In this document: positions 42,640-53,849 of the stretch, in pieces
How the letters are laid out: every line of letters starts with the position of its first letter
Numbering within the stretch: position 1 is the stretch's first letter
Notes under the pieces: model-generated
Database searches by the model: none
What the model saw: only the letters and a program-made list of their open reading frames with translations
What the model was told of the DNA's origin: nothing
Position numbers and translations under genes: made by a program
DNA from: Hydractinia symbiolongicarpus
Lineage: Eukaryota > Cnidaria > Hydrozoa > Anthoathecata > Hydractiniidae
Length of the DNA stretch: 64,000 nucleotides
Reading direction: 5' to 3'
NCBI RefSeq assembly: GCF_029227915.1
Contig: NC_079888.1
Location: 12,877,001 to 12,941,000, forward strand

Positions 42640-43140
42640 ATGGAAGAGGGCAAAAAATGCACACAATGTAAGCAAACCCTACCACTATGCAACTTCAAGG
42701 TGATCCAACGTAACGAACAACGAACAAGGCAATGCATCAAATGCCGCGATAGTAATAATTCATCAAGGAAACGTATCAAATGCCCGCATAAAGAACATAG
42801 GCAATTTTGCCTCACCCTGCTTATCAGTATAACCTCATTTTGCAGAGGATTCATAATGCCCTAAATCGCGATACGGAGATAGCATCCAGGGAATATCTGG
42901 GATATGATATTATAACATTCATGAGGCACATCCAGGCCCAATTTAGGGTGGGATGAATTGGGGGAATAAGAGGCAGTGGCAGTTTGATCACAAGGTACCA
43001 CTAAAGTATAGGGAGAACGGGGTATATCCTGGCGAGGAAGAACAATTGAAAAGACTGCACTACACCAACATGTAGCCCATGTGAGTTTCAGATAACCAAA
43101 CGAAAGGCAATCGATATATCTCTGGGTAGAATGTGGCCCG
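42640..43140 (+). pseudogene. Zinc-ribbon/HNH endonuclease gene between polB and membrane protein 1
   Basis: ATG at 42640; KKCTQCKQTLPLCNFKVIQ and RQCIKCRDSN form a CxxC/CxxC zinc ribbon, then KCPHKEHRQFC starts the Cys-His repeats. After frameshifts the HNH part is readable as LGYDIITFMRHIQAQFR, QWQFDHKVPLKYRENG and LHYTNM-(stop)-P (about 42890-43080). It is the same family as 30357-31664. Its absence at this place in elements A and B shows that it is an insertion. Confidence 0.55.
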
Positions 43141-43169
43141 GCGTGGTTGATCAAACACACTTGCTATAA

Positions 43170-43750
43170 ATGGAAGTGTTTTTGTATATTACGGTAATTC
43201 TACCATATGCTCTGATTGCATTTTGCTTACTCAGATACAGACTTATAATAAAGAAGATGTCTGATATCGCACAGGTATTCAACACAGCCACATCTGCGGA
43301 ATCCTTTGAAAATATTGAGAAGCCCATTGATAAGCGTCAAATTTTAAAGGAGGCCCTACGCAAAGATAAAGGGCACCTTCTGGCCAAAAAATGTACGGAG
43401 GGGTTCATTGAAAAAGCTCCGGAGGAGGCCATCGACAAGGTACATACCGAGTATATGCAGCGAGAACTCCAGGAGAAGGGAGAAAAGACAGCAAAAGCAC
43501 TGTCAAACCATGGTATAAGCCTATATGCCAGCATGATAGGGAATTTTGTGGATATTGACATTGCGTTGAAGGTCCCATTATAAGGGATAGCATGACCGAT
43601 CTGGGAATACTCGTATACTGTAGCATTGGTAGATGTCTAGCCCCGCTGCTTGTGGTGGACCATACGGCTCGGCATATGAGTAAAAAGAAACAGGAGGAGG
43701 CGGCGAAGGAGGCGGCGAAGGAGGCGGATACGTCGGAGACGTCACTATAA
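43170..43750 (+). pseudogene. Membrane protein 1, element C
   Basis: ATG at 43170 in TATAAATG. The hydrophobic N-terminus (VILPYALIAFCLLRYRLII) and the helical domain are open to 43560, where a small deletion and frameshift occur. The end continues in another frame (RDSMTDLGILVYCSIGRCLA) to TAA at 43748. Element C has an alanine/glutamate/lysine-rich tail not seen in A. Confidence 0.65.
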
Positions 43751-43755
43751 ATAAA

Positions 43756-44122
43756 ATGAGTGAAGAAGAGAAACAAGAAGAGAGAGTCATTACTAAACCA
43801 CCAAAGCATCCGGGAAGAGTTGCGCAGGGACATAAGTTGGCGGCACTGATGAGGAAGGAAGAGGAAGGAAGAAATGAAGTAACAAGAGGGTACTGTAGAG
43901 CCTGCAGTCAAAACCTCTTCTGAGACCGTTTCTAGCAAGTCAATGGGCAGTGTCCACTTCTATGGAGCCGGGGAGATAGCCATGATTGCTGCGGGAGTGG
44001 GCGTTTGGTATATGCTTAGTAGAGGCAAAAATGAAACCAACAAGCCTGCGACTAATCCAGAGCCCAAACAGGGCAAAGCCCAGCCTATCCCGAGACATGC
44101 AATGAAATTTGCTAAGGAATGA
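43756..44122 (+). pseudogene. Membrane protein 2, element C
   Basis: Starts in TATAAATAAAATG with EEKQEERVITKPPKHPGRVA. A duplicated AGGAAG stretch near 43855 shifts the frame. The remaining frames give the transmembrane segment (GEIAMIAAGVGVWYML-like) and the end RHAMKFAKE. Matches 25605-25955. Confidence 0.6.
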
Positions 44123-44131
44123 TACTAATAA

Positions 44132-44395
44132 ATGGCAACAAACAAACATGATGAAAACATGGGACCGAAAAAAAACATGATAATTGATGCCTTATGGGAG
44201 TCTGTCAGGCTCGTGTCGTACACAATTCTGATTGCTATGGGTGGAAAGAAGGCTTTGGGGGTTTCCAGGCCCGGGGCCAAAATGGATTTGGAAGGTGGTT
44301 TGAAACTAGCCGGGTATATGAGTGCGGCGATACTGTTCGACGAATATGCAATTAAGCAGGGGTGGTACAAAAAATCATTAATAGCTCCGAAATAG
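44132..44395 (+). CDS. Membrane protein 3, element C, intact
   Basis: 87 codons from an ATG in CTAATAAATG. Shares the layout of 25968-26222, with a hydrophobic stretch (SYTILIAMGGKKALGV), KMDLEGGLKLAGYMSAAILF and a YAIKQGWYKKSL end. Unknown function. Confidence 0.65.
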   Translation: MATNKHDENMGPKKNMIIDALWESVRLVSYTILIAMGGKKALGVSRPGAKMDLEGGLKLAGYMSAAILFDEYAIKQGWYKKSLIAPK

Positions 44396-44430
44396 AGCGT
44401 TTGGTAAAGTTTCTATCTCCTATAGAGAAT

Positions 44431-44997
44431 ATGGAAGAGGAGGCCAAACAGTGTTATAAATGCCTAAAAACCCTACCCCTAAGCCAGTTCAAGTCAAAGG
44501 GCAAAGGGCAAACTACAAAAAGTTGCATTCCCTGCCTGGATCTTATTAGGGTATCAAAAGGCAATGCCAAACGCCGCATCTATATGCAGCCCTTATATGA
44601 ACTAATAATTTTGTTACAAGACCATATTAAAGCCCAATTTAATGAGGGCTACACGTGGGAGAATTATGAAACGCATGTAAATAATAGAGTACGCTTCAGG
44701 TACAATGAAACGTTCAATCGCTCAACACTTGCTGACGTCATAAATGTATTACGTCGGGCACAGCATGCTATAACCGCCGGGAATCAGATGCTGTATGCGA
44801 AAATATGTCTCGGAATAGCTACCGGAAACAATAAAATGGTGGAGATCAAATGTTGCCGCGTTTGTAAAAATCTAATACCCATACACAAGTTTAAAATTAG
44901 GGGTAATAGTCGAACGAAAAGTTGCATAGAGTGCCTTCATAAAGCTAAAAAAAGCGGGCGACTCCCAAAAATAGGGTCATTGAAAACGTTGAAATAG
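44431..44997 (+). CDS. Zinc-ribbon protein with degenerate HNH part, fused to a second zinc ribbon
   Basis: From MEEEAKQCYKCLKTLPLSQF and KSCIPCLDLI (first CxxC/CxxC ribbon) the frame continues into LLQDHIKAQFNEGYTWENYE and NNRVRFRYNE, the HNH region with its catalytic histidines replaced. It then opens a second ribbon (KCCRVCKNLIPIHKFKIRG, KSCIECLHKAK) from an inner ATG at 44836. That second ribbon aligns with the lost start of the helical gene of element B (26340-26400), so two genes appear joined: an HNH-type insert and the ribbon of the next gene. The stop at 44995 is out of frame with that gene. Confidence 0.5.
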   Translation: MEEEAKQCYKCLKTLPLSQFKSKGKGQTTKSCIPCLDLIRVSKGNAKRRIYMQPLYELIILLQDHIKAQFNEGYTWENYETHVNNRVRFRYNETFNRSTLADVINVLRRAQHAITAGNQMLYAKICLGIATGNNKMVEIKCCRVCKNLIPIHKFKIRGNSRTKSCIECLHKAKKSGRLPKIGSLKTLK

Positions 44998-45145
44998 ACC
45001 CTCTTGCCATTGATGCAGAAAGTCGGGGTGTTCAACAGGATGAAAATTACCTAATACTGTATGACCTATTAACATACAACATTATACACCAATATATCGA
45101 ACTCATCGAGGATAGCCCGGAGAAGGCAAGGCTTATTGGAGACCT
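44836..45145 (+). pseudogene. Zinc-ribbon/helical gene upstream of the ATPase, element C, truncated
   Basis: After the ribbon at 44836-44960 a frame change leads to IENVEIDPLAIDAESRG and ENYLILYDLLTYNIIHQYIE, then SPEKARLI, as in 26387-26640. Homology ends at about 45145 where element C is cut off. Confidence 0.5.
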
Positions 45146-45239
45146 ACAAACCTCACAACATCACTTCCAAACCAAAAATTGCCTCCAAACATGTTTCCGT
45201 TGTTTATCCGGTTTTGGCATGATTCCAAAATTATTCCGA

Positions 45240-45504
45240 AATTAACCTGCGTTCAACCTAAAAACAGAGGTCCGTAAAAATCGGGCCCCGCGCTAATTTT
45301 CCGAAAAAAGCTGCGCGCAAACATTTTGAACACACAAAATACGGCTATTATAATAGAGATTGACGTTAAAGTAGTATTATTGACGTCGCGCCGTAACGTC
45401 AGAAAATTTAGCATATTAGACATGCTTTTTTCGGCAACATTAAAGGAAAATGAACACATCCCCTTGCCTTTTACAGGGACACAGAACTGGCGTATTATTA
45501 TATA
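45240..45504 (+). repeat. Partial repeat unit with a GCGCGCAAACATTTTGAACA-type end
   Basis: GCTGCGCGCAAACATTTTGA and CACAAAATACGGCTATTATA recur in modified form near 57445-57485. TTGACGTTAAAGTAGTATTA and TGACGTCGCGCCGTAACGTC recur at 46083 and 52201. It ends GCGTATTATTATATAGACTA. Confidence 0.5.
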
Positions 45505-46082
45505 GACTAGTCAATAAAGTCGGTGGAAAGATCCTCTGAGCCAGGATAAAAATGAAAAAATGCATCATTTGAATTTTGATGACGTCAGCAAACCATCCGA
45601 CCGAAAATAATTTAGAACTTTGTTTTCACGTTGCCTCTATTGTGATGAGCTCGAAATTCTGATCAAAATAATGTATAGAATCATGTGCTTTTGAGTTGAG
45701 GAGATATAAGGTTTTTAAATTTTGCTGACATCAGCAAAGACCTGTGAAAAGACGAAAATTATTTTGTTAGAAATTTGTATCCCAGTTGCCTTCATCGTAT
45801 AGATCTTGGAACACTGATCAAGAAAATGTTTAACATCAGGTACTTTTGACAAACGGTTGCAGAAATATTGGGGTTTAAAATTTTTTTGGTGACGTCATTA
45901 ACCCGTCTATTACAAAACGGATTCGGGGTCCTAGGCTTGGGAAACTTACCAAAATTGGTCCCAGATTGTCCCTAGTTACACACGCGGTGAAAAATCATTG
46001 ACGTCACCACCTTGTTTCTATGTTATTTGGCCTCAAAGTTTTAAGTGCACTGTAATGGCTTCATTAATTTAGTATAAGATAT
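45505..46082 (+). repeat. MITE-like unit (about 580 bp)
   Basis: Starts GACTAGTCAATAAAGTCGGT and ends AATTTAGTATAAGATA. It contains two CTGATCAA...AATGTATAG modules, TGACGTCAGC and TGACGTCACC boxes and a GGTCCC pair. Confidence 0.65.
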
Positions 46083-46600
46083 TGACGTTAAAGTAGTGTT
46101 ACTTTCGTCGCGCCGTAACGTCAGAAAATTTAACATATTAGACATCCATTTTTCGGCAACATGAAAGGAAAATAAAGACATCCACTTTGCCTGTCACAGA
46201 CAGACACACTCTCCGTATTATTATAGGGACTAGTCGATAAAGCCCGTGGAAAAACACACTGAGCCGGGATAAAAATGAAAAAGAGGTGTCATTTGAATTT
46301 TGATGACGTCAGCAACCCATTCACAAAAAAAAATAAGAACCATGTTTTCACGTTGCCTCTGTTGTGTAGAACTTAAACTGCTGATCAAAAAAATGTAAGT
46401 GATCATGTGCTTTTGATGAGCGGTTAATGAGATATAAGGGTTGCTGACATTTTGCTGACGTCAGCAATGGCCCATTAAAACCCAAAACTTTTTTTAGAAA
46501 TTTGCATACCTGCTGCCTTTATTAACTTTGTCATATGAAAATTAAGTCTGCAAGTACCCTAGATACAAAAGTTTAATTATATATATTTTAATATGTACAG
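46083..46600 (+). repeat. Two further, partial MITE-like units
   Basis: 46083-46225 repeats TTGACGTTAAAGTAGTGTTA and the CGTATTATTATA end. A unit starting GACTAGTCGATAAAGCCCGT at 46229 follows and fades out near 46530. An AT-rich stretch leads to the retroelement. Confidence 0.5.
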
Positions 46601-46839
46601 TAATAAATAAAAGTAATAAAATTATTTATATATTATATAAAAACGAGTTAAAAATTTTTCGTGAAGATGATGTAGACTAAAAAAGATTCGAGAAGGAGAT
46701 AGCTGCGAGAACGAAAAAGAGAGGACTGTTGGGGACTTGATGCCTAATGTGTGCCAGCGATTAGAACAAACAAACAACAAAAATAAATATTGAAACAACA
46801 AACAATATAAAAAAACAATATAATAACTAAAACAGAATG

Positions 46840-49800
46840 TCAAAGCCTGGCTTCGTCACATGCGAAGCTGAAGTCATCAGCTGGCTCCACGTTAACCTTC
46901 ACAGAACGACTACCCCTCAGACACAACAAAGCAGAACGCATTATTACAAAACTTAATTTACATCTTATCCATGACATTATTCGTTCATACTTTTGTCCCG
47001 TCTTGTTAGCAATCTTTTCAGCGAGATGTTTGTGAAATATGGTACCTTCTTGACTCATACCTCAATTAATGGAAAAAACAAGTGGAGTGAATGAGCCATG
47101 TTCAAGGTTGATGACGCGGTCGTTATATTTCCTCTTCTTTTCGCTCTCGTGATTCCTATATATTGCTGCTACTGGAATAGTCGCTTGTGAGTTGGAGTTG
47201 ACATTGGTAATTCGAACGTCGAAATAAGCGGATTGTCCCGGACGCCAAAAACCGCGAGCTCGTATATCTAGTCGGGCTTCATCATTTTCAATCGGTTGTA
47301 GTTTCGGTTCAATTTCAACGTCATTGCATGCCATTTTAAGAAGGTTTGCCTCAAAATCTCTTACGTTGTCGTGACGAATAGAAACAAATCCTTCCTTTTT
47401 GCAGTTCATGGCATGATTCGTATCGAATGGTTGTCCACATGCACACTTTGATGGTAAGTTCTTGACTTTGCGATTATATCTTAAAGCCAACGGAATTCGT
47501 CCTTTGATGGTCTTTCAGGGGGAGGACAGTAAGCCAACTTGATGCGCCTTTTTCGCAATTCTGAGAAAGAACTCTTGACAATTTATTATCAAGTTCACTG
47601 ATTACATTCTCACGTTCTTGTCTCTGTAAGGCTGTGACTAATTCCGTTCTGTCATGGCGAACTTGTCTTACAGTTTCTTTTGAAGGGATGTCGTTACCTT
47701 GAGATACAATCACTTCAACAAGGGGTGCAGATATGGCCAATGATGAACTACAATCAATTTTCGCTTTTTGAGTCAACACAGGTATGCCCATTCCGCCATC
47801 TCGAATTGGTAATTTGAACAGTTTACGATCAGTTTCAGATATGGTCTCTCCAAACAAAGCAGGCAGGAATTCGTCCTCGATGACTTTATCAAGTGGTGTG
47901 AGGAAATCCTCCATATTTGGAATAGTTCTCATAAAATAATTGAATTTATGCATTTCGCCATGAGTATAAGCAGCAAATGCGGCTTGTGGTTCGCTAATTG
48001 CGATCTCAGCTAATTTTCTCATTTCATTGCACCACTGATCCACTTTTTCCGTTGCATACTGCTTTTTATAATCTGCACTACCAATTACAGCTCCTAAGTG
48101 ACGTTTTCCATCTATTGTGTATTTAATAGAGGAGCCACTAAATTCTTTTTTGGCAAGTTCGAGTACCCTATCGTCCTTCGCTATTAACCACGATTTCGAT
48201 TCATTAACATGGTATCCGTATTTGGGTCCTTCAGATATCACTAAGTTCCACCATCGGAGCAAACCGTTCACAGTGCCAGCACCTGTAGCATCGTCCGCCA
48301 ACCAGACCTGCTTTACGGAAGCGATAGATCTCAATCGATCCTGTATAATAACGGTACTGATCGCGTAAAAGGACATAGCAAGATTGTCTCCCTGAGTTGT
48401 GCCTTCTTGTGATAATAACTCAGTTTCATTTCGTACAATAAGTCTCGATGCCTTTCTGTAGGTATTGATTAGTATCGTGGCAAAGTGTGGACAAGTATAT
48501 TGTACATTATGAAGTGCAACATTACGGTTTAGTGTGTTGAACGCATTACTCGCATCTACCAGTATGACAGCCTCGCATTGTTCGGTCTCGAAAATAGTTC
48601 TCATCGCATGAATAGCAGCTTCGGCGCCACTTTCGACACCTGTGGCGACTTGAAGTGGACCTGCGGCTATTTGTGTGTCTTTTTTGAGAGTCCAGCCGAT
48701 GGCTTTGCCCATTATACGGCGCAACGTCTCACCAACTCCAATGGGTCTGACACCAGGGTTTTTGTTCAACGGGATTAAATTACATGCGACAAGAGAATCG
48801 ATTGTATTAGGGTCTACAATTGTGGTAGCTAATTTTCGAGTCAGAGTTGCGATTTGTTCTCGAAGCTCTTTTCCTTCCTGTTTGAACTTGTTGTTAACCA
48901 GCATATTTTTAAATTGGTCGGCATCCATCTTTGAAGGTCCTGCTGCACCTCGTGTTTGCTTTGCAGCTATTCTTATGAGGTCTTCGTTGATGTTGTCGAA
49001 ATATGAATCTTGCAGCTGATTTAATGGTCCTTGTAATAAACTATTTGGTAGTATAGTAGCTGGAGACGGATGTTTTGCTCGAAGTTCTCTTATTGTCTCG
49101 TCATCAGCAGGTAACACGCCAGAGTCATTATTTTCAGATAGAAATTGAATATGGCTGCGCTGACCTTTCCCTCCATCATAAGCTTTGCAAAAATTCGGGA
49201 AACGTCTGCTTCGGTTCTCATTTTACTACTTCCAAGTCTTTTCTGAATGGTTCGTCCCTCTTTTAACAGTAGTGTAATATTTCCTCCTCTCCAGAGTTGT
49301 AAACGTTCGTCTAATTTTGCAGCGTGTTCTTTCGCTTTACTTTGTCTGGAGGGTTTTTGAAGAAGCAGACTAGGCAAGACCATGAACGTTTTAATAGAAA
49401 CGGGTTTTAACTTCGTGTCTCTGTTAAATTGGTCTAGCCAATAGGACAATTCGCGTATGAAAACCTTCCCAGCTTTTCCAGACGGGAGCATGAAAAGATT
49501 TTTACGCCATTTAATGATCTCGTTGTATGCGTTATTTAGCTGAGTTTCATAAACGTCTGCTGGTATACCGTTTATATTAACATCCCGTGCTAGGTTTTCC
49601 GGTGTATATAAGGGTAAATATGGTTGAATAACGTCTTCGTGTCTGATGTGTAAAACGTCGGCTTCTAGCAGAGCAGTGGTGGTTTCTATTTCCTCATCAT
49701 CATTTGTGTTATAAGAGTCGTTAAGCAATCCATTAACACGTCTTATGTACATTAACTCTTTCCTTTTACTTGAGTCACGGTGTATGTTCAGTCCTCGGAG

Positions 49801-49842
49801 ACTTTCAAATTGCCTTTTGCATAAATCACACGTTTGAACCAT
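46840..49842 (-). pseudogene. Non-LTR-type retroelement: zinc finger, reverse transcriptase, restriction-like endonuclease
   Basis: One long ORF of about 1,000 codons in four pieces (frameshifts near 49110, 47480 and 47060). The N-terminus has a C2H2-like finger (CDLCKRQFESLRGLNIH). The reverse transcriptase shows NPGVRPIGVGETLRRIMGKA, VDASNAFNTLNR and the catalytic LADD (VWLADDATGAG) in place of YADD. The C-terminal part has a zinc knuckle CACGQPFDTNHAMNC, then RHDNVRD, EARLDIRARGFW and AYFDVRI, in the order of a restriction-like endonuclease. This build is shared with site-specific R2/NeSL/HERO-type LINEs, but I cannot assign the clade. A 5'-truncated relative lies at 19645-20540. Few lesions suggest a recent copy. 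Confidence 0.75.
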
Positions 49843-50737
49843 GTTCTCATAAGAAATATGTTTACATGAAATGATTCAAGAAAGTTTTAAATCATAAGTA
49901 TTTTGACGCGAGATCTTCGTTGTTAGCCCATTTCACTTCGTTAATATTTGCGGAAAATAACTTCTGTGTACCATTAATAAGGAATATAGCCTTCTTCTCT
50001 CGATGTTCTCCGTTGAAAATCACAATTTAACCAGTTTCTCTTAACCACTTGAAAACACGTCCACCTGCTGCCTTTATTGTATAGATCTTGAAACGCTGAT
50101 CAAGAAAATGTATAGGATCATGGACTTTTGACAAACAGTTATGGAGATATTAAGGTTTAAAAATTTTGCTGACGTCAGCAATAGCCGGTAAAGACTCAAA
50201 ATTATTTTTTAGAAATTTGTATACCCGTTGCCTTCATGTTGGAGATCTTGAAACGCTGATCAAGAAAATGTATAGCTTCATGTACTTCTGAGAAACAGTT
50301 ACCAACACACCTGGTTTCTTTCGCTTTCTCAGTAGACTGCTAGCTAGCGTTCTCTGGATAAAAGTCCAATAAGTTTTTTACTTCGATTACTAAGCTTCGC
50401 TTCATCCCAAAAGAAAACAAATTGAAAATGTATAGCCACCTACAATTGTCTGATACATTTCCAATCAGTACTCTTTTTGACGTTATATTATCGTACGTTT
50501 TTCTTCTTTATAACAAATATTTTTGACCATAACATAAACTTTTTTTATTCTCGCTCCACAACAACAGTCGCTCTGCAACAACAGTTGTGTTTTTACATTT
50601 GAGATTCGAATTACATAGATATTCGAATGCGATACAACCTCGGTCCCAGAACACAAAAATTGAAAATATAGAAGAAACAAATAACCTTTAACCTAACCTG
50701 ATGATGAGTAAACATTGTTTGAAATAACTTTTTTCAG
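49843..50737. other. Spacer with a partial MITE (50055-50300)
   Basis: 50055-50300 holds two GTATAGATCTTGAAACGCTG-type modules and a TGACGTCAGC box. The rest is AT-rich without a supportable gene. Confidence 0.45.
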
Positions 50738-50827
50738 GACTACTTTGGAAAAGAGACAACCTTCTTCGCTTCGGTTTTCTTTCTTCAGTTGATAAACTTT
50801 GTCTCCGTGAGATACGGCGCGCACATG
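50738..50827 (+). CDS. Candidate internal exon, unidentified gene
   Basis: A 90-bp stretch open in one frame lies between a good acceptor (AACTTTTTTCAG) and a good donor (ATG|GTAAGC). It encodes DYFGKETTFFASVFFLQLIN and then FVSVRYGAHM. The pattern YFG...FF..L..F resembles the C-terminal part of formin FH2 domains, but it is too short to be sure. No partner exons were found nearby. Confidence 0.3.
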
Positions 50828-50999
50828 GTAAGCCGGGGGTAAAATTAAATTATTCTATCTATAACGATCAACGGGCCATTTAAAACAAAGAAACAAATAA
50901 AAACATTTGAGAATAAAAAAAAAATAGCTTTAATAAAATAAAGAAAAAGAGTTTTATTTTTTAAGGTAATAAGAAAAGAGAATTAAACATTTAAATAGT

Positions 51000-52490
51000 A
51001 ACCCCCTGATTTGCATTTTTTTTACTTGGTAAATTTTAGCGTAACGCCACGTCATAAAAAAGTGAACCGTACATTGCGTGTCGTGGACTCACATGGTTAC
51101 TCACACAAGCGTATTATTATATAGACTAGTCGATAAGGCCTGTGGAAAAATCCATTTAGTCAAAAGAATAATGGAAAAAATAGGTTGTTTTAGTTGTTTT
51201 CCTGATGTCAGCAGTGCAGATAGAAAAAATTGGCGAAAGTTAGTTATTCTTTGCTTGTAACGTGTAGAGGTTGAAACGCTGATCAAAATAATGTATAGGA
51301 TCATACGTTTTCCACAAATGCCTAAGATTTGTAAACCTGTTGCCTTCATCGTATAGATCTGAAACGCTGATCAGGAAAATGTATAGGATTATGTACTTTT
51401 GACAAACGGTTGCGGAGATATTAGGGTTTAAAGGTTTTTTGATGACGTCATCAACCCGTCCATTCTGAAACGGATTTGGGGACCCAGGTTTGGGAAAATT
51501 ACCCAAATTGGTCTTAGGTTGTTCCTTGTTACCCACGTGGTGAATAATTATTGACGTCACCACCTCGTTTTCCAGTTATTTGGCCTTAAAGTATTAAGTG
51601 CACTGTAAGAGCTTCCTTAACTTAATATAAGATACTAGTCGATAAAGCCCGTAAAAAAATCAACTAAGGCAGAAGAACAATGGAAAAATAGGTTGCTTTA
51701 GATTTTTTGCTGACGTCAGCAGTGCATATACAAAAAGGAAAATTGGTGAAATTTAGTCATTTGTTGTCTGTAATGTGTAGAGGTTAAAACGCTGATAAAA
51801 ATAATGTATAGTATCGTGTGTTTTTGACAAACGCCTAAGGAGATATAAGGGTTTAAGTCCCTACCAAAAGTTCCAAAAAAATTTTTCACAAATTCGTACA
51901 CCCGTTGTATTGATCGTATAGATCTTGAAATACTGATCAAGGAAATGTATAGGAACACGGAGTTTTGACAAACGGTTGCAGAGATATTGGAGTTTGTAGG
52001 TTTTGTGATGACGTCATCAACCCGTTCATTCCGAAACGGATTCGGGGACCCAGGTTTGGGAAACTTACCCAAACTGGTCCCGGGTGGTCCCTAGTTACCC
52101 ACGCGGTGAAAAATCATTGACGTCACCACCTCGTTTCCAAGTTATTTGGCCTCAAAGTTTTAAGTGCACTGTAACGGCTTCATTAATTTAATATAGGATT
52201 TTGACGTTAAAGTAGTGTTATTGACGTCGCGCCGTAACGTCAAAAAGTTTAACATATTAGACATGCATTTTTCGGTTACTTCAAAGAAAATTTCGGTGAC
52301 ATCAAAGACAAAATAAACATATCCACTTTGCCTGTTACAGACACACGGAACTGGCGTATTATTATATGGATAGACGGTAGCCGGTGGAACACTCCACGAG
52401 TTTGCCCGTCCTTTTTATACAGCATTGGGTGCGTCTCGCTACTTGCGATACCATTTTGCGTGACAGATAGGCAGACGTATACGGGTATTA
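51000..52490 (+). repeat. Head-to-tail array of MITE-like units
   Basis: Unit ends and starts follow directly: CGTATTATTATATAGACTAG (51110), then units 51122-51631 and 51632-52200 (start CTAGTCGATAAAGCC, end AATATAAGATA or AATATAGGATT). A partial unit with TTGACGTTAAAGTAGTGTTA and a GCGTATTATTATATGGATAG junction near 52352 follows. Each full unit is 510-570 bp with two CTGATCAA modules and several TGACGTCA boxes. Confidence 0.65.
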
Positions 52491-53290
52491 TAACATAGAG
52501 TAGTGAAGCCATTACAACGCACTTAGAATTTTGAGGCTAAATAACTTGGAAACCAGGTGGTGACATCAGTTATTATTCACCGCGTGGGTAACTAGGGACA
52601 ACTTGGATCGTTTCCTAAATCTGGGTCCTCGAATTTGATTCGAAATGAACGGGTTGATGACGTCATCAAAAAAGATCTAAATGTAAGTGTATTAAGATTA
52701 GTGGAGCCATTGCATCTTTTTTAATTTAAGGCTAAATAACTTGGAAACAGGTGGAAATAACTGACGTCATTTCCTGCGTAGGTAACTAGGGACTACCTCG
52801 GACGAAATCGGACGAAATCAGGACCAATTTCCTAAGGCTGGGTCAATCCACCCGTTTCACAGCAGTCGGGTTAATGATGTCATCAAAAAACCTTTACATC
52901 CCCTATCCCTTAAACTGTTCGTTAAAAGCACATCATCTTATACTTTTTGTTAATCAGCATTTCAAGCTTTACACAATGGAAGCAACAGGTAAATAAATTT
53001 CTAAAAAAAAAATTTTGCACATTGGTGGTACATTGCTGACGTCAGTGAAATTTTTAAACTACTATATCTCCATAACCACTGACCAAAACTGCGCGATCCT
53101 ATGCATAAATTTGATCAGATTTTCAAGCTCCACACAATATAGGTGACACTTAAAAAAAATTTAAACAAAAATCTTTGTGCATTGATGGGTCACTGCTGAC
53201 GTCATTAAAATTCAAATGACGGATCTTCGTTATTAATTTTTTGCTTAAGTGGATTTTTTCACGGCCTTATCGACTGGTGTCTTATAATGA
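52490..53290 (-). repeat. Inverted, longer MITE-like copy
   Basis: The reverse complement shows the start CACCAGTCGATAAGGCCGTG near 53285 and the end GTAATGGCTTCACTAC near 52503. An extra internal module makes it about 800 bp. Confidence 0.55.
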
Positions 53291-53678
53291 ATTAATGAAG
53301 CCCTTACAATCTTCCCGTATTTTTATGTAGATCCATTTCATGTATACAAACCTCTAGATAACCTATATTTTTATTTTTCTGTTTTTTTTAACTTCTTTCT
53401 ATTTAAAAATACAAAACAATCTAAATATAACAGAAGCACAAACAGGGACGAAAAACCCATCGGGGAGGGGGGGGGGGCTATGACAAGGAAAGGTAAACGT
53501 AGAAGCCCTCTCGTTGAAGGGGAAATGCAGGTGCCTTGTCAAGTAAATATATGTATGTCCAGGATTATTGTTAACCATACAATACCCTCACGGTGCTCTA
53601 GTGGAAGAATTATAACATTAAGCCAAATGAAGAAGAAATAGTTGGGACGTTGTTGTCCATGAGACATAAATAACATAC

Positions 53679-53730
53679 CGAGGAAAACACTCAAAACAAA
53701 AGCCACAAGAGCAGTAAGGTGAAGAGACAT
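53679..53730 (-). CDS. Candidate first coding exon with signal peptide
   Basis: MSLHLTALVAFVLSVFL is a good secretory signal and ends at a consensus donor (CTCG|GTATGT). No following exon was recognised to the left. Low confidence. Confidence 0.25.
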
Positions 53731-53849
53731 CCCTGCTATCTAAAGTGTAACAACCAGAGATATACCGACGTAGACATTAAATGACACTATTATTATTGAC
53801 TAATACTTAAGTGCAATCATGTAATTTAAAAAAGTAAAACGTACACTTT

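Larger units (their letters stand above)
38346..45145. mobile_element. Polinton/Maverick-like element C (decayed, right side missing)
   Basis: Polymerase, membrane proteins 1 to 3, two HNH-type inserts and the start of the ATPase-side helical gene, in the same order as element B. The match stops near 45145, where unrelated repeat begins; ATPase, integrase and capsid genes are absent. Confidence 0.75.
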
